A stretch of 11,920 bases of DNA from Flammeovirgaceae bacterium (lineage in GTDB: Bacteria; Bacteroidota; Bacteroidia; Cytophagales; Cyclobacteriaceae), in assembly GCA_003229495.1 (NCBI GenBank), contig QIEB01000664.1, forward strand, positions 1 through 11,920, given 5' to 3'. Within the stretch, counting starts at the first letter, position 1; each line of letters opens with the position of its first letter. This document shows positions 6,670 to 11,920 of this stretch, piece after piece. Below the pieces are notes generated by a model. It was not told the DNA's origin. It saw nothing but the letters and a program-made list of their open reading frames with translations, and ran no database searches. The position numbers and the translations under genes were made by a program.

Positions 6670-7626
6670 ATGACCAAACTTTTTTTCTCAATTTGTGCAT
6701 GGATTATTCTTTGCACAACTGTTGTTTACGGTCAGCAGGATCCCCAGTTTAGTCAATATATGTTTAACTCCCTATACTACAATCCGGCGGTTGCCGGAGT
6801 TAGTGGACTTACCACCTTGACCGCAATTCATCGTAGTCAGTATGCCGGTTATTCAGCCACCTTAGACGATGGCGGGGCACCCAACACTCAGTTGGTGAGT
6901 TTTAGTGCACCACTTCTAAGGATAAATAGTGGTATCGGGTTGTATATTGTAAATGATCGGCTGGGCAACCTAAATAATCTTGAAGCACAGGTGTCATACG
7001 CATACCACTTGGCAGTTAATGAGGGAAAATTAAGTTTTGGAGTTCGATTAGGAATTTATTCACAGTCGATCGATAGTGACGAATATCGTTGGATCGATCC
7101 GGGTGATCCGTTAAACGCCTTTGGTGGGGATGCTCAAACCAGGCCGGACCTGGCCCTCGGCGTTCATTATCAATCTGGCAATTACAGGTTTGGGGTGGGC
7201 GTAAATCATTTGCTGAAATCTGAGTTCGATTTTGGCTCAGATCCCACAAGAAATCCATTGGTTCCACATATGTATGTGACAGGCGCTTATGATTACGCTA
7301 TAAATTATAATTTTACCTTAACTCCCTCGTTAATAGTAAAGGTCTCAGATTTTAACACACTTTCGTTTGATGTAAGTGCGGTAGGGACCTATAAAGAGCG
7401 AATGTGGGCTGGAGTTTCATTTCGACAATCAGATGCCTTAATTGGCTTACTAGGCTATAGTTTTTTAAAAGATAATGCGTTGAAATTAGGTTATGCTTTC
7501 GACTACATTGTTAGCGCCCAGGATGTCAAGGAACCTACCTCCCACGAAGTGATGTTGAGTTATACGTTACCGGTGCCTTCTGTAGGAGGAAGGAAAATTA
7601 TTAGGACCCCTCGATTCAGGCATTAA
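6670..7626 (+). CDS. PorP/SprF family type IX secretion outer-membrane protein
   Basis: PorP/SprF-family proteins are outer-membrane beta-barrels linked to the type IX secretion system and gliding machinery; SprF is needed for export of the adhesin SprB in Flavobacterium. The 318-residue protein has a signal peptide of about 21 residues (MTKLFFSICAWIILCTTVVYG) followed at once by the family signature QDPQFSQYMFNSLYYNPAVAG. Alternating beta-strand patterns follow (for example GLYIVNDRLGNLNNLEAQVSYAY), and it ends with the characteristic basic tail RKIIRTPRFRH. Length is normal for the family. It stands 154 nt after hemD and 206 nt before gldK, the common porP-gldKLMN order. Many Bacteroidota carry several paralogues, so I leave the symbol empty; position argues for the core PorP. 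Confidence 0.92.
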   Translation: MTKLFFSICAWIILCTTVVYGQQDPQFSQYMFNSLYYNPAVAGVSGLTTLTAIHRSQYAGYSATLDDGGAPNTQLVSFSAPLLRINSGIGLYIVNDRLGNLNNLEAQVSYAYHLAVNEGKLSFGVRLGIYSQSIDSDEYRWIDPGDPLNAFGGDAQTRPDLALGVHYQSGNYRFGVGVNHLLKSEFDFGSDPTRNPLVPHMYVTGAYDYAINYNFTLTPSLIVKVSDFNTLSFDVSAVGTYKERMWAGVSFRQSDALIGLLGYSFLKDNALKLGYAFDYIVSAQDVKEPTSHEVMLSYTLPVPSVGGRKIIRTPRFRH

Positions 7627-7738
7627 TGCCCCGTGAGGATCTGTTTGTTACAGGTAAAAGTTGTTATAAAACGAATTTGTTCATTTTCTTTCTAAATCTT
7701 ACAAACCGCAGGTTTTCGTAGGTATTCCTTATGAAGGG

Positions 7739-7752
7739 TAGGTCATAACCTA
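7739..7752. repeat. Short inverted repeat upstream of gldK
   Basis: TAGGT-CATA-ACCTA is a perfect 5-bp inverted repeat with a 4-nt spacer. It abuts the TACTTTTG promoter candidate, sharing no more than its edge. A second small hairpin, CCTT-ATG-AAGG, lies just before it at 7727-7737. The position suits an operator or an early leader structure, but repeats this short can arise by chance. Confidence 0.3.
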
Positions 7753-7760
7753 TACTTTTG
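7753..7760 (+). promoter_or_regulatory. -7 promoter element for gldKLMN
   Basis: TACTTTTG matches TAnnTTTG exactly and lies 72 nt before the gldK ATG in a 206-nt AT-rich gap. This suggests gldKLMN can be transcribed separately from porP, with a leader of about 65 nt. No convincing -33 TTG is visible at the usual spacing. Confidence 0.45.
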
Positions 7761-7832
7761 GATTCAGAATAAGCAGATTTAAGCTGATAAAAATTAATAA
7801 TTGATACTTATACTTTAAAATTTAAAGGTGTT

Positions 7833-8870
7833 ATGAAAATGGTGTCTAACATAAGAACGGTAGCCCTGGGGGTGTTGGTAGCTTTTGCATTGCAAAGTTG
7901 TGGCTTGTTCTTTAAAGGTAGTAAGGATGATCGTGGAGAGCTAGTTGGTGTACAAGGCCGGGAAGGCTTTGTCATGACTATACCTTATGGAATGGTAGCA
8001 ATCCCCGCGGGTACTTTTCATATGGGTCAAGCCGACCAAGATGTTGCGGCCACCCAAATTAACTACAACAAGCAAATAACCATCGGTCCATTCTACATGG
8101 ATGATACCGAGATTACCAACAACGAATACCGCCAATTCATGGAAATAATGCTGGAAGATTCAGTATCTGTGCTTGGCGAGGATTTTATTATGGAAGAACT
8201 TTATCCCGATACTACTGTTTGGGTAAAGGACTTTGCCCACCACCTGGGAGATCCGTTGATGACATATTATTATGCTCATCCCGCATTTGATGACTATCCG
8301 GTAGTTGGTGTTGACTGGGAAGCTGCAAAGTATTTCAGCCAATGGAGAACTGATTACCTAAATGAATACAGGGAAGGAGTTGGAGATTTCATGATGCCGA
8401 ACTTCAGGTTACCCTCTGAAGCAGAATGGGAATATGCTGCTCGCGGCGGTCGCGACCTGGCAAAATATCCATGGGGTAACCCCTATATAAGAAACTCGAA
8501 AGGGTGTATGCTGGCCAACTTTAAAACCGGAAGAGGTAACTACTACGATGATGGGTTTGCCTACACCGCTCCAGTGGCTTCTTATTTCGCTAATGACTAT
8601 GGTCTTTACGATATGGCTGGAAACGTTTCCGAATGGTGTGAAGATGCTTTTAATCCTGCTGCAGTGCCTGTAGTATGGGATCTTAACCCCACCTATTATG
8701 ATGAGAGTGAGCCACGCAAAGTGATCCGTGGTGGTTCTTGGAAGGATGTGGCGTATTACCTTGAAACGGGTACGCGTTCTTACGAATTTAAAGATTCAGC
8801 TACAGCCTTCATAGGATTCCGTTGTGCAATGACCAACTTGGGCCGTTCATCAGGCGAAGAGTTTAACTAA
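7833..8870 (+). CDS. gldK: GldK, type IX secretion ring lipoprotein
   Basis: GldK (PorK in Porphyromonas) is an outer-membrane lipoprotein that forms, with GldN, the periplasmic ring of the type IX secretion system. The N-terminus MKMVSNIRTVALGVLVAFAL leads to a lipobox LQSC with C23 as the lipidated residue. From about residue 54 there is a formylglycine-generating-enzyme-like (SUMF1) fold: VAIPAGTFHMG, FYMDDTEITNNEYRQFM, LPSEAEWEYAARGG (193-206), GLYDMAGNVSEW, VIRGGSW and FIGFRC. The fold is structural here; no sulfatase-maturing role is implied. At 345 residues it appears compact compared with the longer GldK/PorK proteins of Flavobacterium and Porphyromonas as I recall them. ATG 7833 is preferred, and ATG 7839 would also leave a complete lipoprotein signal. 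It leads gldL by 71 nt in the standard KLMN order. Confidence 0.95.
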   Translation: MKMVSNIRTVALGVLVAFALQSCGLFFKGSKDDRGELVGVQGREGFVMTIPYGMVAIPAGTFHMGQADQDVAATQINYNKQITIGPFYMDDTEITNNEYRQFMEIMLEDSVSVLGEDFIMEELYPDTTVWVKDFAHHLGDPLMTYYYAHPAFDDYPVVGVDWEAAKYFSQWRTDYLNEYREGVGDFMMPNFRLPSEAEWEYAARGGRDLAKYPWGNPYIRNSKGCMLANFKTGRGNYYDDGFAYTAPVASYFANDYGLYDMAGNVSEWCEDAFNPAAVPVVWDLNPTYYDESEPRKVIRGGSWKDVAYYLETGTRSYEFKDSATAFIGFRCAMTNLGRSSGEEFN

Positions 8871-8941
8871 TCAATCCGACTTGAGATAATCACACATTGC
8901 AAAACATTATTTTGGATTTATAACTTTAAACTTTAGTAAAA

Positions 8942-9748
8942 ATGAGCAAAAGAAAAGGTGGATTTGTTGAGCTGTTTTATAGCTCGATAATGCCTAAAAT
9001 CTACGGGATTGGTGCTTCGATTGTAATTCTTGGAGCACTGTTCAAAATTAACCATTACCCGGGTGCAGACCTTATGTTGGTAATTGGTTTGACCACAGAA
9101 GCAATTATCTTCTTCTTCAGTGCCTTTGAGCCTAAGCATAGTGAGCCGGATTGGGCGAAAGTGTACCCCGAATTGTCTGATGAATATGACGGTGACGGCC
9201 TGGTAGCTGAAAGTAGCAACGGTTCTGTAAGTAAGCAACTTGATCATTTATTGGAAAGCGCCAAAATTGGCCCTGAGTTGATCGACAGTCTTGGAAAAGG
9301 TTTCAATAATTTATCAGATTCTGTTGACAAAATGTCTGATCTTAGTGATGCTGCGGTAGCTACTGATGAGTATACTCAAAATGTAAAGAGTGCATCTCAA
9401 TCACTAGTGGATATGAACCGTTCTTACGGGGCTACTGTAGAAGCTATGTCTGAAATGACTACCGCATCTGAAGATGCCAGACATTATCACGAGCAAGTTC
9501 AGAACGTGACTAAGAATTTGGGTGCACTGAATGCTGTCTATGAGATGGAGTTGCAAGATGCAAATAACCATCTGAAAGCAATGAATAAATTCTACGCCAA
9601 CATTTCCACAGCAATGGATAGCATGGCAGAAGCTTCTCAGCAATCAGAGCAATTTAAAGCACAGTTGTCTAACCTTACTGGTAATTTGACCAGATTGAAT
9701 ACGGTTTATGGCAATATGTTAACTGCCATGCAAGGAACGCAAGGTTAA
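8942..9748 (+). CDS. gldL: GldL, inner-membrane motor protein of type IX secretion
   Basis: GldL forms a pentamer around the transmembrane helices of GldM and acts as a proton-motive-force-driven motor for secretion and gliding. The 268-residue protein has two N-terminal helices, near 19-36 (KIYGIGASIVILGALFKI) and 42-61 (ADLMLVIGLTTEAIIFFFSA). Charged residues in or next to the membrane are K35, H38, E53 and E63, the type needed for proton coupling in characterised GldL. The rest is a long cytoplasmic helical, coiled-coil-prone region. It contains an internal repeat: NLGALNAVYEMEL (192-204) and NLTRLNTVYGNML (248-260). The family's first-helix signature YGxGASxVIxGALFKI is clear. It lies 41 nt before gldM. 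Confidence 0.96.
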   Translation: MSKRKGGFVELFYSSIMPKIYGIGASIVILGALFKINHYPGADLMLVIGLTTEAIIFFFSAFEPKHSEPDWAKVYPELSDEYDGDGLVAESSNGSVSKQLDHLLESAKIGPELIDSLGKGFNNLSDSVDKMSDLSDAAVATDEYTQNVKSASQSLVDMNRSYGATVEAMSEMTTASEDARHYHEQVQNVTKNLGALNAVYEMELQDANNHLKAMNKFYANISTAMDSMAEASQQSEQFKAQLSNLTGNLTRLNTVYGNMLTAMQGTQG

Positions 9749-9789
9749 CATTTACTAAATTATTGTTAAACAGGTAAATAAGAAAACTG

Positions 9790-11364
9790 ATGGCAGGAGT
9801 AAAAGAAACCCCCCGACAAAAGATGATCGGGATGATGTACCTGGTACTGACTGCATTGTTGGCCCTAAACGTAAGCAACACTGTTCTTGAGAAGTTTCTT
9901 TTCATGAACAGGACCATGGAAAAAACCGTGGACGAAGGAGAGGCGAAGAACAATGAAACAGTAGGTCGCATTGAGGTTCAGGTAGAAGAGTCGGGTAAAA
10001 GAGCAAAGGACGTTGCCGTGTTGCAAACCGCACAGGATGTACGCGCCGAAACCTTAAAAGTGTTGAACGACCTTGATGAGCTTAAGAAAAGGCTGATCAT
10101 GGAAACGGGTGACTATGAGGAAGATGGTGTGACTCCCAAAGGGATCAAGAACATGGAGAAAATAGCCAACATTATGATTAAAAATAAGGAGGGCAAAAAG
10201 CTACAGGATTTACTGAATGGTTATACCAAATTCCTGAGTGTTAAAACTGGTGACGAGTACGGAGATATGGCTCTGGATGGTAAGGACCACCCTCTTTTCA
10301 AGCAAGATAAAAATGCAAGGAAAAGAGATTTTGCCACCCTGCAATTTGACCAAACTCCTATGGTGGCCGGACTGGCGACTATCAGCCAGTTTCAAACTGA
10401 GATCATCCACAGGGAAATGGAAGCACTGGAATCGCTGGCTCGGGAAGTTGGAGCTGAGGACCTGAAATTTGACCTGATAGATTTGGTAGCTTTACCCAAT
10501 TCACGAGTGGTAGCTGCAGGAGCTAAGTATGAAGCTGATCTTTTTATAGCTGCTTCTTCATCTGCTGCCGAAAACCCCGATATGACCTTCAATGGTAAGG
10601 AAATCCAGGTGATCAATGGTAAAGGTAAGATCGAGTTTGTGGCCAAAGGCGGAAATTACGATAAGGACGGAATTTCCAAGCAGAGATATATAGCTACCGT
10701 AACCTTGAAAGATAGTATTTATCGTGATACCATTGAGTACTTTGTGGCAAGACCTGTAATTCAGGTGCAGTCTGCTTCGCTGCAGGCGCTCTATCTGAAT
10801 TGCGCCAACGAGCTGCAGGTAAACTGTCCTCAGTTGGGGGCGGCTTACAACCCTACATTTACTGCAACCGGCGCACAGACTATTAGAGGTGCTAAAACCG
10901 GGCAGGTAACAGTTGTGCCTAACGCTGCTGAGGTAAAACTAAATGTTTACAACAGTGGAAATTTGCTGGGAACGGAAAATTTCAGAGTAAGACGCATTCC
11001 GAAACCTGATATTAAGTTATACAACAGGGGTAAAGAGGTGAATTTCAAACAAGGAGAGAATATCAGCGCTTTGCGACAATTAAATATCAAAGCCATACCG
11101 GATGAGGATTTCAAGGCTTTCCTTCCCAAAGATGCCCGTTACCGGGTGACCGGATGGGAAGTAACTTTGGCAAGGGGTAAACGCCCTGTAGCGCCCCCGT
11201 CAAAAGTGAGCAAGGAATCGCTTACCATAGGTAATTTGATGCAGAAGGCCAAGCCTGGTGACAGAGTAGTGGTGGAAGTAAAGCGTGTGCAACGTATGAA
11301 TTTCCGTGGAAAGACAGAGAATGTCAACGTGGGTAACGTATTTTTCAACGTACCCCTAAACTAA
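9790..11364 (+). CDS. gldM: GldM, periplasm-spanning rotor/arm of type IX secretion
   Basis: GldM is a dimer with one inner-membrane helix and four periplasmic domains that carries motor movement from GldL to the GldK/GldN ring. The 524-residue protein starts MAGVKETPRQKMIGMMYLVL, the conserved family opening, with a single membrane helix at about 14-33. The helical first domain follows to about 220, then beta-rich domains (VALPNSRVVAAGAKYEADLF; FVARPVIQVQSASLQALYLN; FRVRRIPKPDIKL; NVFFNVPLN at the end). Length is normal. The only two cysteines, C338 and C346 in LNCANELQVNC, lie in an exported domain and could form a disulfide. gldN starts 10 nt after the stop. Confidence 0.96.
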   Translation: MAGVKETPRQKMIGMMYLVLTALLALNVSNTVLEKFLFMNRTMEKTVDEGEAKNNETVGRIEVQVEESGKRAKDVAVLQTAQDVRAETLKVLNDLDELKKRLIMETGDYEEDGVTPKGIKNMEKIANIMIKNKEGKKLQDLLNGYTKFLSVKTGDEYGDMALDGKDHPLFKQDKNARKRDFATLQFDQTPMVAGLATISQFQTEIIHREMEALESLAREVGAEDLKFDLIDLVALPNSRVVAAGAKYEADLFIAASSSAAENPDMTFNGKEIQVINGKGKIEFVAKGGNYDKDGISKQRYIATVTLKDSIYRDTIEYFVARPVIQVQSASLQALYLNCANELQVNCPQLGAAYNPTFTATGAQTIRGAKTGQVTVVPNAAEVKLNVYNSGNLLGTENFRVRRIPKPDIKLYNRGKEVNFKQGENISALRQLNIKAIPDEDFKAFLPKDARYRVTGWEVTLARGKRPVAPPSKVSKESLTIGNLMQKAKPGDRVVVEVKRVQRMNFRGKTENVNVGNVFFNVPLN

Positions 11365-11374
11365 TAATGGTGAT

Positions 11375-11920
11375 ATGAAGCAATTAAGTTATGTACTCAT
11401 ATTGGTTTTACTGGCAACAGTAGCAGCCAATAGCCCAATCATGGCACAGGAAACCCCGAATTATGTAAACCATAATTCCACCTCAGGAATCCCGGCTTAC
11501 GACATTATGTACAAAAAGCGTTTATGGCGTCGTATGGACTTGCTAGAGAAGCAGAATCGTTCATTCTTTGCTTTTAATAATGAGATTACCAAGATCATTA
11601 TTGAAGGCGTGAATGCTGGCGTGCTCTTCCCTTACAAGAATGACTCCCTGCTGACTAGAATGTCCAAAGAGGAATTCCTTGAAAACATGAAAATGCCGGT
11701 TTACGGTGGAGACGGTCTTTCTGAAGAGGAAAAGGCCATGGGATTCACCGAAGACGATGCTTGGGGTGATGATGATGGTTGGGGCGATGACACTGGCTGG
11801 GGCGATGAAGAGAAAAGCGACAAACCAGATGATGCTTCTGCTGCCTCTGGTGCCGATTTTTTCTACCCTAAAGATGTCGAAGTTCTTGAGATAATGGAAG
11901 ACTGGGTTTTTGATAAGAGG
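11375..11920 (+). CDS. gldN: GldN, type IX secretion ring component, 3' end cut by window edge
   Basis: GldN (PorN) is the periplasmic partner of GldK in the outer-membrane-associated ring contacted by GldM. An open frame of 182 codons runs from ATG 11375 to the window edge. The signal peptide is MKQLSYVLILVLLATVAANS then PIMAQ. The mature part has IPAYDIMYKKRLWRRMDLLEKQN, MSKEEFLENMKMPVYGG and FYPKDVEVLEIMEDWVFDK, all fitting the GldN/PorN family. Between residues 128 and 152 lies a very acidic insert with three WGD units (DAWGDDDGWGDDTGWGDEE), encoded by a near 18-bp repeat. The gene starts 10 nt after gldM, so it is clearly co-transcribed with it. An alternative start would be TTG or ATG codons further in, but these would lose the signal peptide. 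Confidence 0.93.
   Translation, partial: MKQLSYVLILVLLATVAANSPIMAQETPNYVNHNSTSGIPAYDIMYKKRLWRRMDLLEKQNRSFFAFNNEITKIIIEGVNAGVLFPYKNDSLLTRMSKEEFLENMKMPVYGGDGLSEEEKAMGFTEDDAWGDDDGWGDDTGWGDEEKSDKPDDASAASGADFFYPKDVEVLEIMEDWVFDKR
11756..11812 (+). repeat. Imperfect 18-bp in-frame repeat in gldN (WGD units)
   Basis: The units are GATGCTTGGGGT, GATGATGATGGTTGGGGC, GATGACACTGGCTGGGGC and a partial GATGAAGAG. They encode a run of Asp, Gly and Trp with WGD repeated three times at 6-residue spacing after a shorter first unit. The period is a multiple of three, so copy changes keep the frame. Confidence 0.8.

Noticed and set aside
1..11920. CRISPR array, insertion sequence, prophage or defence system
   Set aside because: No spaced direct repeats, transposase, integrase or known defence proteins are visible. 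The main locus is the known type IX secretion gene set.

Overview
The window looks like chromosomal DNA from a Bacteroidota bacterium, probably of the Cytophagales type. The evidence is a type IX secretion / gliding motility locus (porP/sprF followed by gldK, gldL, gldM and gldN), several TAnnTTTG-like -7 promoter elements, weak or absent Shine-Dalgarno sequences, and moderate-to-low GC content. The genus cannot be named from the sequence alone.

Left part, minus strand (1-1707). A TerB-like or hypothetical gene runs off the left edge (ATG at 299). Next is a decayed 5' fragment of a cyclase / kynurenine-formamidase-like gene (541-341, with an in-frame TGA). An array of 8-bp tandem repeats (548-595) follows, and then hemW, the radical-SAM heme chaperone. 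The hemW frame is broken near its 3' end: the intact ORF stops at 691, but a clear HemW C-terminus continues in the +1 frame to a stop at 579.

Right part, plus strand (about 1723-11920). Everything here is co-oriented: an Omp85/BamA-like outer-membrane protein, a WecA/MraY-family polyprenyl-phosphate sugar-1-phosphate transferase, a DUF4271 membrane protein and a HemD-type uroporphyrinogen-III synthase. The last three genes are tightly coupled by 8-nt and 1-nt overlaps. After a 154-nt gap come porP/sprF, a 206-nt gap with a promoter candidate, and gldK-gldL-gldM-gldN with gaps of 71, 41 and 10 nt. gldN is cut by the right edge.

Function. GldL and GldM form the inner-membrane proton-driven motor of the type IX secretion system, GldK and GldN form the periplasmic ring attached to the outer membrane, and PorP/SprF is a partner outer-membrane protein. 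The upstream genes serve envelope biogenesis (Omp85, WecA-like) and tetrapyrrole synthesis (HemD, HemW).

I see no undescribed multi-gene system; the main locus is a known one. The points most worth a second look are the hemW frameshift next to the repeat array, the cyclase gene remnant, the missing conventional start for the Omp85 protein's signal peptide, and the acidic WGD repeat insert in GldN.
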